Under the pieces are notes generated by a model, which was not told where the DNA came from, did no database searches, and saw only the letters and a program-made list of their open reading frames with translations. Below, one piece after another: positions 1 through 8,010 of a DNA stretch of 64,000 bases (position 1 is its first letter; each line of letters opens with the position of its first letter). This stretch comes from Bacteroidota bacterium. GTDB taxonomy: Bacteria > Bacteroidota > Bacteroidia > Cytophagales > Cyclobacteriaceae. The stretch spans positions 1-64,000 of the forward strand of contig CANIVF010000010.1 of assembly GCA_947470895.1 (NCBI GenBank), written 5' to 3'. The position numbers and the translations under genes were made by a program.

Positions 1-120
1 CGAATCGAATTAAAGGGCGAATCGATGCGGAAAAAATCAATTAAAAACTCTTTAGAAAAACAGTAACTTTAAACCATCAAATCTTATGGCCTAAAGGGGT
101 GGGTCAAACCATTCCCGGAA

Positions 121-1155
121 TCAGTGGGGCAGACTTCCCGGAATAATCAGTATTTCATCAATCTTCACAGGTCGGTTCTCTTTTACTGAAATGTTAGCAG
201 CTTGTGCAATAATCATAGCCTTCAATCCATCCTCTCCGTTAATTGGCATCGGCTGTTTATTTTTAAGTGCATGAATAAAGGCTTCAATTTCTTTCTGATA
301 CGACATAGTATACCGGTCCATAAAAAAATCTAGATGCCTTGGTAGGTGAGCACCCTTTTTGTCAAAGAATGTGCAGTCGTTCTTTATGGGATTCTCAGCC
401 TTCATCATTCCCAATGAACCAAATACTTCCAGACGTTGATCATATCCGTAACTTGCTTTACGACTGTTTTCGATGATTACAGTTACTTCATTATCAAAGG
501 TTAGTAAGATGATACCTGTATCAATGTCTCCTGCTATTCCAATTTCAGGATCTATCAGGTTATAACCCTTGGCATAGACTTCCACCACTTCCGCATCTAC
601 TATGTAACGTGCCATATCAAAATCGTGAATGGTCATGTCAATGAATAACCCACCTGATTGTTTTATGTAGCTTACCGGTGGCGGGGATGGATCTCTACTG
701 GTAATATGAACAGTATACAACCGGCCTAACTTTCCAGCAGTGATTCCTTCCTTAATTGTCGCAAAATTAGGATCGAAACGTTGATTAAATGCAATCATTA
801 GCGGCACGTTGGCATTGCTTACAATCTGAAGGGTTTCTCGTACTTTATTAAGGGAAAGGTCTATTGGCTTCTCACAAAAAATAGCCTTTCCAGCGTGCGC
901 TGCTTCGATCACATAATCTGAATGGGTGTTGGTTGGTGAACAAATAAGAACTGCATCTATTTCGGGATGATGGAGAACGGCCATTGCATTATCTGTCACC
1001 AACGGAATTCCGTAACGGTCGGCAAATGACCGGCCTTCAATAGAAGGATTCATGGCCGCGATTACTTTAACTCCTTCGATTTTGGTGCAGATTGTTTCAA
1101 GATGGATTTTACCGATCCTTCCCAAGCCTAAAATACCTAGTTTTATAATATCCAT
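121..1155 (-). CDS. iolG: Gfo/Idh/MocA dehydrogenase, inositol 2-dehydrogenase-like
   Basis: A 344-residue cytoplasmic NAD(P)-dependent oxidoreductase. The N-terminal Rossmann fold shows GLGRIG at residues 10-15. The family's catalytic-lysine motif EKP is at 95-97, and D173 and H177 sit in the substrate site (IDMTIHDFD). Length and motifs fit inositol 2-dehydrogenase, which oxidises myo-inositol to scyllo-inosose, but related enzymes act on other polyols and sugar acids, so the substrate is inferred. No other inositol genes lie in the window. It is divergent from a decayed locus and an aldose epimerase, which suggests a former sugar-use cluster. The last codons overlap a 10-bp direct repeat (TTCCCGGAAT at 113-122 and 137-146), so the extreme C-terminus may be altered. 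Family assignment is firm; the gene symbol is tentative. Confidence 0.85.
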   Translation of the reverse strand: MDIIKLGILGLGRIGKIHLETICTKIEGVKVIAAMNPSIEGRSFADRYGIPLVTDNAMAVLHHPEIDAVLICSPTNTHSDYVIEAAHAGKAIFCEKPIDLSLNKVRETLQIVSNANVPLMIAFNQRFDPNFATIKEGITAGKLGRLYTVHITSRDPSPPPVSYIKQSGGLFIDMTIHDFDMARYIVDAEVVEVYAKGYNLIDPEIGIAGDIDTGIILLTFDNEVTVIIENSRKASYGYDQRLEVFGSLGMMKAENPIKNDCTFFDKKGAHLPRHLDFFMDRYTMSYQKEIEAFIHALKNKQPMPINGEDGLKAMIIAQAANISVKENRPVKIDEILIIPGSLPH

Positions 1156-1436
1156 CTTTGGAATTTTAGTCCTCTATAGCGCCAACCTAGAGACAATATT
1201 CTAATAATGCAAAAATTTTGGAGATTACTACTTGAAGTTCTGAATTTCTATAATCATTAGATTGAAACACATAAATTGTATCACAATTAGCTATTATTTT
1301 GGTAGAGTCACTGGTTAAATGAAAGTACTATTACTTCATTATTTTAGAAAACAGAGCAGACTAAACGAGCACGAAGGGCAAACGCCTCTTTGCGAAATAT
1401 TGTAACACTTTTATTGACATAATTTCGGTCCTTAGT
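1156..1436. other. Intergenic stretch, no gene seen
   Basis: An AT-rich stretch between the divergent iolG-like gene and the decayed locus at about 1437-2081. It should contain the iolG promoter. No convincing open reading frame, hairpin or clear TAnnTTTG box was found on reading. Confidence 0.5.
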
Positions 1437-1935
1437 ATGAGTAAGTGTAGCGAATAACCCTCACCACCTTTGCCTGAATTGGGCGATTTTAATTTTGACA
1501 TTAGACCTATATTGATCCAAAAGTAATACCACTACCATGGTTCTGATTCTGGCATCAGGAAGGCAGATTTGTTTGGACACAGTTGAAGGTGCAACAGCAG
1601 CCTTGAAAGATGGAGGTCAGGCAATTATTCCAGGTCATTCAGCTGATAGCAAGTCGATCTCACGGATCAATTCAGACGATCCAGAACTCATTATGACTCC
1701 ACCCGAGACCAAACGTTCACTTTCACTCAGGGAAATATCTCTGCTAACTAAGTGTATTAAACAGAGACCAGAATGGAAACCGCATTGGACATTAATCCCA
1801 ACGCAAAATCATGTAGTGGATGAGATTGCAGATGATCAAAATGAGATTGACTAATTTATTGATAGAAGACTTGCGCAAAATGGATTAGATGTTGCCTCTC
1901 AAGCCAACAAAAATTCCATCATTCGAAAGGTTTCA
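1437..1935 (+). pseudogene. Relic of a planctomycete-type cytochrome c / DUF1549 protein
   Basis: Three frame pieces together spell the N-terminal part of the PSCyt1-DUF1549 family. In the frame of 1536, codons 1485-1571 read DFNFDIRPIL, then a stop and YHYHGSDSGIRKADL. This matches the family's IRPIL...CxxCHGPD...RKA(G/D)LRLD signature with the haem CxxCH destroyed: a TAA at 1524-1526 and a Tyr replace the two cysteines. A 2-base loss near 1572 shifts to the frame of 1537, which continues LDTVEGA..., PGHSADS, RINSDDPE and EWKPHW. A TAA at 1852-1854 then interrupts the typical ID-x-FI...L...GL...A.k..lIRRV segment, which goes on to about 1935. A possible lipobox region (SKCSE) starts at 1437. 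Downstream DUF1549/DUF1553 sequence is absent. The intact family occurs as secreted proteins in polymer-degrading bacteria. Confidence 0.8.
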
Positions 1936-1940
1936 CACAT

Positions 1941-2081
1941 GCTTCCCAAACATTGGAGTTTACTGGAAGCTATGCGGTTCTTTTTAGTGTAGCTGGAGTG
2001 GTTTACTTAATAGCATTTGACTTTTTTCAATTGTTGGAACCGGAATTGAAAAGTGTAGTTTTGAATGAGCCACCTAATTAA
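1941..2081 (+). pseudogene. Relic: C-terminal tail of an MFS sugar-acid transporter
   Basis: One frame reads TGSYAVLFSVAGVVYLIAF, then LLEPEL, ending at TAA 2079-2081. This is the pattern of the last membrane segment and cytoplasmic tail of ACS-type MFS transporters (G-Y...F...G..YL.A....LL.P.L). The intact MFS protein at 55092-56378 in this window ends in the same way (GGYHVIFTLCGSTYLVAW, then IIHLL). The preceding eleven or so membrane segments are missing, and the fragment abuts the DUF1549 relic at about 1935-1945, so a deletion apparently joined two former neighbours. It has no start codon of its own and should not be expressed as a functional protein. Confidence 0.65.
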
Positions 2082-2305
2082 CCCATACTCTTTGTGCTGA
2101 GCTGATCGTTAATTAGCAATCTTTGGCGAGTCGGAGGATTTCATTCTGAAGTTATGCAAAAATAATAGCAGAATTGATCAACCAGCGTGTAGAATTAACG
2201 TGCTTTTCGGCCTATCTTCAAATTAAATCTGAATGCTTTTCTTAAGTACAGTCACTTGAGATTAACAAAGCAAGAAAGGTTAAACCGTATTTACGATAAT
2301 AAAAA

Positions 2306-3424
2306 ATGAAATGGGCACTATTCACTTTTATGTTTGGAACACTTATTAGCTGCGGACGAGAAAAAAAAGAAACGAATTTCACGGTGCTTCAAGATAACAG
2401 CAGTATTCCACTTACCCTTTATTCGCTTCAGAATACGAGTAATCTTAAAATGACCGTCACCAATTTCGGTGGGAGAATCGTTTCGCTTTGGGTTCCTGAT
2501 AAAGATGGGAAGCTCGATGATATTGTATTAGGATATGATTCCCTAGAGGAATACCTCTTAGATAACTCATATTTTGGATCACTAATTGGACGTTACGCTA
2601 ACCGTGTTGCCAAGGGTAAATTTTTGTTGGAGGGAAAGGAGTTTCAGTTGCCCGTGAATAATGGTGTCAATACACTTCACGGAGGCCCTAAAGGTTTTCA
2701 CAACGTGTTTTGGGAAGCAAAGACTGTTTCCACAGAAACAGGATCAAGGCTTGAACTGAATTATCTAAGCAAGGACGGGGAAGCAGGATTTCCAGGTAAC
2801 CTTTCAGTTAAGGTAGTTTATACATTGACCGATTTAAATGAATTGGTAATTGATTACGAGGCTATAACTGATCAAATAACAATAGTAAACCTAACCGACC
2901 ACTCTTATTTTAACTTGAATGGTGAGGGCAGAGGAGATATTTTGAACCATCAACTAATGCTTAATGCAAATCTGTATTGCCCAATAGATGATACTTCAAT
3001 TCCCACCGGAGAGTTCAGGCCAGTTATAGGGACTCCGTTTGATTTTTTGAAACCTCATTCTATTGACGAGTTTATTGACCAATTGGATCCTCAATTGAAG
3101 ATTGGAAAGGGGTATGATCACAATTGGGTGTTGAACAAGGATTCAAATGAACTATCACTTGCAGCACGCGTGAGCGAATCAGCCTCAGGAAGGGTTATGG
3201 AGTTATGGACAACCGATATTGGTGTTCAGTTTTATTCTGGTAACTTTTTAGATGGATCAAACAAGGGTAAGGTCGGAAAACCTTATAATTTCAGGTCAGC
3301 AATCTGTCTTGAGACCCAACATTTCCCGGACACACCAAACAAAGAGCATTTCCCCCCAGTCGTATTGAGGCCTGGGGAGATTTATAAGAAAAGTACAGTG
3401 TATAAGTTTTCTATAATCAAATGA
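2306..3424 (+). CDS. galM: Aldose 1-epimerase (mutarotase), lipoprotein
   Basis: Interconverts alpha and beta anomers of aldoses. The 372-residue protein has a lipoprotein signal (MKWALFTFMFGTLISC, Cys16), so it probably sits in the periplasm on a lipid anchor rather than in the cytoplasm like E. coli GalM. Family landmarks are GRYANR (95-100), TLHGG (123-127), DHSYFNL with the catalytic acid His199, and ETQHFPD with the catalytic base Glu336. The N-terminal lipoprotein form is common in Bacteroidota sugar-use loci. It is followed after 100 bp by another lipoprotein on the same strand, possibly co-transcribed. No clear promoter was seen in the 224 bp upstream. Confidence 0.92.
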   Translation: MKWALFTFMFGTLISCGREKKETNFTVLQDNSSIPLTLYSLQNTSNLKMTVTNFGGRIVSLWVPDKDGKLDDIVLGYDSLEEYLLDNSYFGSLIGRYANRVAKGKFLLEGKEFQLPVNNGVNTLHGGPKGFHNVFWEAKTVSTETGSRLELNYLSKDGEAGFPGNLSVKVVYTLTDLNELVIDYEAITDQITIVNLTDHSYFNLNGEGRGDILNHQLMLNANLYCPIDDTSIPTGEFRPVIGTPFDFLKPHSIDEFIDQLDPQLKIGKGYDHNWVLNKDSNELSLAARVSESASGRVMELWTTDIGVQFYSGNFLDGSNKGKVGKPYNFRSAICLETQHFPDTPNKEHFPPVVLRPGEIYKKSTVYKFSIIK

Positions 3425-3524
3425 ACCTTATTAAAAATTTAAACAGCATTTTGGTCCCCATACTGTTTTGCTAGGGAAAGTAAATCGTAAATGAATTTTT
3501 CATAACCTTTAGAACTATAGGAAT

Positions 3525-4760
3525 ATGTGTATTAGAATTTTTGTGCTCTTTGGTTTGGGTTATCTTATGAATTGTTCTCCTAAAGAGAAGTTTAAGCCAG
3601 AAGCTTCAAGCGATTATATCGAGGGCGAATTTGGTTACGACTTAAACTTTCTGAGACAATATCATTCTGACCTTGTGTTGTTAGGTGAAGACACTGCAGG
3701 AGCTCAAGTCATAATACTTCCTGCTTATCAAGGAAGAATCATGACAAGTACTGCAAATGGGCTTAAGGGTATTAGCTATGGCTGGGTGAATCACGATCAA
3801 ATCTCATCAGGAAAATTAAGTGAACATATCAATCTTTTTGGTGGAGAGGAGCGAATTTGGCTTGGTCCTGAAGGTGGCCAATATTCCATATACTTTAGAA
3901 GAGGCGTTTCATTTACTTTCGACAATTGGTTTGTGCCGAAGGAATTAGACACAGAACCGTTTACATTGATATCCTCAACAAGTAGCGAAGCGAAGTTTGA
4001 GAAGGAAATGCATCTGGAAAACTACTCAGGAGCCATATTTGATATCAAAGTAAATAGAAACATTCGATTAATAAGTAGTGAAAACGTAAGTTCATTGTTA
4101 GCTGCTGATATTCCCAAGGAAGTTCAGGTAGTTGCTTTTGAATCTGAAAATATCCTTTCAAATATTGGGGCACAATCATGGACTAAGAAAAACGGCTTAC
4201 TTTCGATTTGGATTTTAAGTATGCTAAATGCTTCCGATAGTGGATTGGTCGCCATTCCATATAAACAAGGACTAGAGAAAGATTTAGGTTCAATCGTAAC
4301 TGATAATTATTTTGGAAAGATTCCATCAGATAGACTTAAAATCAAAGGTGGTCTCTTGGTATTCAAGGCGGATGCTAATTATAGAAGTAAAATTGGTATT
4401 TCTCCAATGCGCGCAATGTCATGGTTGTGTAGTTACGACCCTACCAAAAGTTTGCTAACTATTGCACAATTTTCAATACCATCCGAGGCAAAGGAATATG
4501 TGAATTCATTGTGGGAACAACAAAATGAGCCGTTTAAAGGAGATGTCGTTAATTCCTACAATGACGGCCCGTTGGAGAATGGCATTCAGATGGGTAAGTT
4601 TTACGAAATAGAAAGCTCTTCACCTGCTGTAGAATTGAATCCAGGAGAAACACTTAAACATATTCACAGGACGATACATTTACAGGGTTCAAAAGCTTCA
4701 TTGGATAGGATTTTAAACGAGGCATTCTCTATAAAACTCACGGATATTTCCGTAGATTAA
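3525..4760 (+). CDS. Lipoprotein resembling the DUF6786 (epimerase-like fold) family
   Basis: A 411-residue protein with an export signal and lipobox ending YLMNC (Cys17). Central sequence INLFGGEERIWLGPEGGQ and a C-terminal CSYDPTKSLLTIAQF, then PGETLKHIHRTIHL, resemble a group of Bacteroidota lipoproteins I know as DUF6786, whose fold is related to galactose mutarotase. The name is from memory and not verified. It lies directly after the aldose 1-epimerase on the same strand, which fits a role in periplasmic sugar handling, but no activity can be assigned. The start gives a short but adequate signal peptide. Nothing indicates damage. Confidence 0.65.
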   Translation: MCIRIFVLFGLGYLMNCSPKEKFKPEASSDYIEGEFGYDLNFLRQYHSDLVLLGEDTAGAQVIILPAYQGRIMTSTANGLKGISYGWVNHDQISSGKLSEHINLFGGEERIWLGPEGGQYSIYFRRGVSFTFDNWFVPKELDTEPFTLISSTSSEAKFEKEMHLENYSGAIFDIKVNRNIRLISSENVSSLLAADIPKEVQVVAFESENILSNIGAQSWTKKNGLLSIWILSMLNASDSGLVAIPYKQGLEKDLGSIVTDNYFGKIPSDRLKIKGGLLVFKADANYRSKIGISPMRAMSWLCSYDPTKSLLTIAQFSIPSEAKEYVNSLWEQQNEPFKGDVVNSYNDGPLENGIQMGKFYEIESSSPAVELNPGETLKHIHRTIHLQGSKASLDRILNEAFSIKLTDISVD

Positions 4761-4906
4761 TGCAAGTTTTTTATGAGTCATGCGATTTATTAATAACTTC
4801 TTTCTCATTTTCTCTTACTCAATCCCATGGAACGATATTCCGAAATTGCCTTAATATGTTTATAACAAAAGGATAATTACTACAAATGATCGAGTTTTGA
4901 TTTCTA

Positions 4907-5128
4907 CTATTTCCCAAGGTGGTTCTTTAAGGTAGGTCTTTGAGATTGGGTTGTATCCATAAAATTAAGTTTTTCTTTTTCCGATTGAAGTAGTTCGAGC
5001 GTTCGATTAACGCGATCAGAATACTCCTTAGCTTTGTTCATTCCCTGGACTTTGATTAAAGTTCCATGGTATCGGTACCAAATTTGACAAGGCTTTTTAA
5101 CTGATAGGGGATTGCTAAATAAAGATTT
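4907..5128 (-). pseudogene. Possible C-terminal fragment of an unrecognised gene
   Basis: An open frame of 73 codons ending at TAG 4909-4907. Its last 44 codons start at an ATG (5041) and read like a charged helix (NKAKEYSDRVNRTLELLQ...). Upstream of 5128 the frame hits a stop, while a neighbouring frame carries another plausible stretch (FFGENLYLAIPYQLKS), which suggests a frameshifted remnant. I do not recognise the family. It could also be chance coding. Confidence 0.3.
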
Positions 5129-5226
5129 TCACCAAAAAAATATGAATGGCTGCACTTAGAAATACTTTTAAGGCAACGTCAACAGGGCCAACCTTTCGCT
5201 TGGAGTGAGGTTAACGGATTCAAATT

Positions 5227-5253
5227 AAAAACCCCCACCGCGAGGTGAGGGTT
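5227..5253 (-). terminator. Rho-independent terminator for the PEP-barrel gene
   Basis: Stem AACCCCCACC (5230-5239) and GGTGAGGGTT (5244-5253) with a GCGA loop and one mismatch. On the reverse strand it is followed by a run of T residues. It lies about 110 bp past the stop of the gene ending at 5365. Confidence 0.75.
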
Positions 5254-5364
5254 GGAAGTACTATCAAGTGTCAAGGCTATACTTTTTTAACGGTAACCAG
5301 TTACTATTTTTTACCAGGCTATTGATTAAATCTCACGATTGAAGTAACTGAAAACTTCTGTTTT

Positions 5365-6144
5365 CTAGAGCGTCTTATGAATATTCTTGTACGGAACAGC
5401 GATCGCGTTAAAATGAAAGGCTTCATAATAGTCCAAGTGATCAGCCACTTCACCACCAATCACAATTTCTATGCAATTTGTATGATATTTTTTTAAGTGA
5501 TCAAACAAGAAGGTCATCGCATCATGCCTATAGTTGATGTAATCTTTAACCGAGTTGTCTCTGCGCGAGATACCTTGTGTGAAAGAAGTTAAGTCATTTA
5601 CTCCAACCATAAAATAGTCAACACCTAGATCAATAAATTCATTGACAGTAAGAACAGCCGAAGGGATTTCTAACATGATGCCAAGCCTGCCCTGATAGTT
5701 ATAATCGCGCAGGATTTCCTGTGCTGTAATGACTTGTGATTTATCATGAACAACGGGCAACAACAAACCTAAATTCTTATTGGTATCCTGAACCTCAAGA
5801 AACATCTCCAACTCTTTTTTGAAGGTGTCTAAAAAGTGCAACGATCTGCGCATTCCTCGTAAACCCATTAATGGATTTTCCTCCTCAATAATTCTTTCCG
5901 TGCCGGCTAATTTATTTGCCCGATAGGTGGGTGTGTCATCGGTTCTGTACCAAACGGGCTTATCTTTAAATAATTGACAAATGGTAGACAGGTATTGCCT
6001 GTTTTCCGCCATTCTTCTGGGTACAGTAATGTATTCCGGATTATTCGTTTTTTCACTCTTCACCATGCCAACACCGCCTACCCTGCTGATCACAAAGTCT
6101 TCAGGTATTTCTCTATCCAGAGCAAGTCTTATCTCATTATTCAT
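5365..6144 (-). CDS. Stand-alone PEP-utilising enzyme TIM-barrel domain, no catalytic Cys
   Basis: A 259-residue protein equal to the C-terminal barrel of PtsI, PEP synthase and PPDK alone, without the swivelling phospho-His domain. Visible motifs are GVGMVKSE (24-31, the GIGLxRxE strand), WYRTDDTPTYR (65-75, PEP-phosphate arginine), ENPLMGLRGMRR (89-100), GIMLEIPSA with Glu159, and GVNDLTSF with Asp184. PEP and metal ligands therefore seem kept. The position of the catalytic cysteine (C-G-E-x-A) reads GGEVA at 230-234, so the proton-donating Cys is a glycine. That argues against ordinary PEP-to-pyruvate chemistry and for a binding, regulatory or altered lyase role. A 46-codon ORF lies 46 bp upstream. 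Confidence 0.85.
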   Translation of the reverse strand: MNNEIRLALDREIPEDFVISRVGGVGMVKSEKTNNPEYITVPRRMAENRQYLSTICQLFKDKPVWYRTDDTPTYRANKLAGTERIIEEENPLMGLRGMRRSLHFLDTFKKELEMFLEVQDTNKNLGLLLPVVHDKSQVITAQEILRDYNYQGRLGIMLEIPSAVLTVNEFIDLGVDYFMVGVNDLTSFTQGISRRDNSVKDYINYRHDAMTFLFDHLKKYHTNCIEIVIGGEVADHLDYYEAFHFNAIAVPYKNIHKTL

Positions 6145-6190
6145 TTTAAATTTTTTATTAGTGGGGATAATAAAACATCAACGATCGAAA

Positions 6191-6331
6191 TTATTTTGTC
6201 CTTAAAGGATCACAGCCAAAAAGGGCAATTCTTTTGTCGGCATCAGTCTGCCTCATCAAGAGATGAAATAATTTGTTTAATACAGGTTTGCTCTTTTTTT
6301 CTGGTTTGCTGATAGACGTAGTGGTTTGCAT
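6191..6331 (-). CDS. Possible 46-residue small protein
   Basis: A short ORF with ATG at 6331-6329 and TAA at 6193-6191. The product is basic, begins MQTTTSISKPEKK and includes LFHLLMRQTDADK. It has no membrane segment or known domain. It fills most of the space between a terminator at 6384-6415 and the PEP-barrel gene on the same strand, so it could be the first gene of that transcript or simply leader sequence. The upstream region is A-rich, as Bacteroidota translation starts often are. Support is only position and an intact frame. Confidence 0.35.
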   Translation of the reverse strand: MQTTTSISKPEKKSKPVLNKLFHLLMRQTDADKRIALFGCDPLRTK

Positions 6332-6383
6332 AACTTATTTTATTTAATAAGCATTTGTATTTGCAATAATCCGACCCATTAAA

Positions 6384-6415
6384 AAAATGCCTTTTTCACT
6401 ATGAAAAGGCATTTT
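6384..6415. terminator. Bidirectional-type terminator hairpin
   Basis: Perfect 12-bp stem AAAATGCCTTTT (6384-6395) and AAAAGGCATTTT (6404-6415) with an 8-base loop and A/T runs on both sides. It sits 50 bp past the stop of the TonB gene on the reverse strand, which it most likely ends. Confidence 0.85.
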
Positions 6416-6463
6416 CCTGTTTATTACTTGTCTTATTTTGGGAAAATATTCTTTAAAAAGTAC

Positions 6464-7153
6464 CTATTTGACTTTAAATATTACAGGCATAACCATACGT
6501 ACATTCACCGGCTTGCCTCGCTGCCGGCCAGGTTCCCATTTGACGAGCGATAAAACACGCATCGCTTCTTCATCGCAACCTGCTCCAATAGCTTTTAGTA
6601 TTTTTAATTGATTTATAGCTCCACTACGGTCGACCACAAATTCAACATAGACTTTTCCATCAACATTATTTCGGATGGCTTGCCTCGGATAGTTAAGCGT
6701 CTTTGACAGCTGAGCATAAAATGATTCGAAACCACCAAACGGCTTTGGTTCTACTTCTGATCGTGTGAATATGATCGTGTCATCCTCAGGCTCGTTATCC
6801 ATCAACGACCCTGTATTCAGATCCTGAATGTATGGATCAAGTGTGATGTCTCTTTCTGGTAAATCATCCTCAATAATTTCGGGTAATGATGTAGGTGTAA
6901 ATTGTTGTAACACCGTTGGGATTTTCTTTTCAACGATTGGTGTGGATGGTGGCTGGGCCGTTCTGATGGATATAATTTGTATCGTGCTCTCCATCCGAGG
7001 ATCAACATTTAAACCAGCATCAGGATAATCAACTTTTTCTGTAGTCCATTCAAATGCAGTAATCGCTAAGGATACACTAATGCCCAATCCGATCAAAAAG
7101 AATTTGAATGATTGTTGGTGCACATCTTGGCTGGGATTTTTCTTTGCTTCCAT
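6464..7153 (-). CDS. TonB-family energy transducer
   Basis: A 229-residue inner-membrane-anchored periplasmic protein that passes proton-motive energy to outer-membrane receptors. It has one N-terminal membrane segment (about 17-36), a spacer rich in Pro, Glu and Asp (about 60-135), and a TonB C-terminal domain (about 148-229: YPRQAIRNNVDGKVYVEFVVD, EEAMRVLSLVKWEPGRQRG, then PVNVRMVMPVIF). It is the third gene after the ECF sigma factor and an 84-residue membrane protein, all on the reverse strand with 49 bp before this start, and is followed by a strong hairpin. It probably serves receptors encoded elsewhere. ExbB/ExbD are not nearby. Confidence 0.9.
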   Translation of the reverse strand: MEAKKNPSQDVHQQSFKFFLIGLGISVSLAITAFEWTTEKVDYPDAGLNVDPRMESTIQIISIRTAQPPSTPIVEKKIPTVLQQFTPTSLPEIIEDDLPERDITLDPYIQDLNTGSLMDNEPEDDTIIFTRSEVEPKPFGGFESFYAQLSKTLNYPRQAIRNNVDGKVYVEFVVDRSGAINQLKILKAIGAGCDEEAMRVLSLVKWEPGRQRGKPVNVRMVMPVIFKVK

Positions 7154-7202
7154 ATGGCTTGTGGTTTAGGTTTATCTTCCTAATGCCAAAGCGATAAGGG
7201 AG

Positions 7203-7457
7203 TCACGAAGTATGATTTATTATTTTTGCAGGGGAAGTTTGATCTGCTGATTTCTCTTGTTTTTTCTCCCATCGTGAAACAACTACAAAGAGCAATACCA
7301 GAGCGGCAATGATCAGAAAGAATGTAAATATTCTTACAATCAATTTGATGCGCTTCTCTTCTTCATGTTGTTTCAGCACCGATCCATAATTACGGAACCG
7401 TTCGCTTCCGCGCGAAGCAATACGTTGTCTGCGTAATCGAATTTCATGCTTACCCAT
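7203..7457 (-). CDS. Small single-span membrane protein in the sigma-factor operon
   Basis: An 84-residue protein with a highly basic N-terminal half (MGKHEIRLRRQRIASRG), one membrane helix at about 40-62 and a short polar tail. Its ATG overlaps the last 8 bases of the ECF sigma gene, so the two are translationally coupled. That position is where anti-sigma factors are usually encoded, but no ZAS, RskA or FecR domain is visible and the cytoplasmic part is only about 38 residues. A membrane anchor or anti-sigma role is an inference. It is intact and clearly part of the operon with TonB. Confidence 0.75.
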   Translation of the reverse strand: MGKHEIRLRRQRIASRGSERFRNYGSVLKQHEEEKRIKLIVRIFTFFLIIAALVLLFVVVSRWEKKQEKSADQTSPAKIINHTS

Positions 7458-8010
7458 CGTATTTCATTTTAATATTGAAATTCGTTCTCAGTTTATCCAA
7501 AGCCCTATAAGTGCGCATTTTAGCTCCACTTTCGGTCATATCGAGAATGAATGCAATTTCTTTAAAATCCTTGTCTTCAAAAAAACGTAGTTCAAGCACA
7601 CGCACCATCTCCGTGGGCAACTCATTCATGTATTGAATAAGTCGGTTGATCAGCTCCTCGTCCCAGTCGTCACTGGTTTGCTCAATTAACTCACGCACTC
7701 TCAATTCTTCAATACTGAATATAATTTTTCCTTTATGCTTTCGATAATGTTTGTTCACTTCATTACCGGCAATTTTATAAAGCCATGCCGAAAAAGGAAA
7801 ACCCCGAAATTCATAACGGGGCAAATTCTTCAAAGCGTTCACAAAAGTTTGAGAGCACAGGTCACCAGCCAATTCGTCATCTCCGGTTTGCCTCAAAATA
7901 TAATTGAAAATCTGGTCGAAATATTTTTCATAGAGTTCACCAAATGCATTAGAGTCTTTTTTAGATTTCTCTATCAGGTCCTGCTCTTTCCGGATTTCTT
8001 CGTCCGTCAT
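7450..8010 (-). CDS. ECF-family RNA polymerase sigma factor
   Basis: A 186-residue sigma-70 family protein. Region 2 spans about residues 20-90 (FGELYEKYFDQIFNYIL, DLCSQTFVNALKNL, then FPFSAWLYKIAGNEV). Region 4 spans about 125-178 (ELPTEMVRVLELRFFEDKDF, then ESGAKMRTYRALDKL, a helix-turn-helix). It lacks regions 1 and 3 and any extra C-terminal domain. It directs polymerase to a small stress or surface regulon, probably including its own operon. The gene overlaps the 84-residue membrane protein by 8 bp and leads on to tonB, an arrangement suggesting envelope or nutrient-uptake signalling. Start chosen at the ATG giving a normal N-terminus. Confidence 0.93.
   Translation of the reverse strand: MTDEEIRKEQDLIEKSKKDSNAFGELYEKYFDQIFNYILRQTGDDELAGDLCSQTFVNALKNLPRYEFRGFPFSAWLYKIAGNEVNKHYRKHKGKIIFSIEELRVRELIEQTSDDWDEELINRLIQYMNELPTEMVRVLELRFFEDKDFKEIAFILDMTESGAKMRTYRALDKLRTNFNIKMKYDG

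Larger units (their letters stand above)
4761..5364. other. Long intergenic stretch with a probable gene fragment and a terminator
   Basis: About 600 bp between convergent genes. It holds a possible reverse-strand coding remnant (4907-5128) and the reverse-strand terminator at 5227-5253, both listed separately. Nothing else was recognised. Confidence 0.5.

Noticed and set aside
5974-6312. Plus-strand frames of 112 and 74 codons
   Set aside because: They are antisense to the PEP-barrel gene, whose motifs are on the reverse strand.
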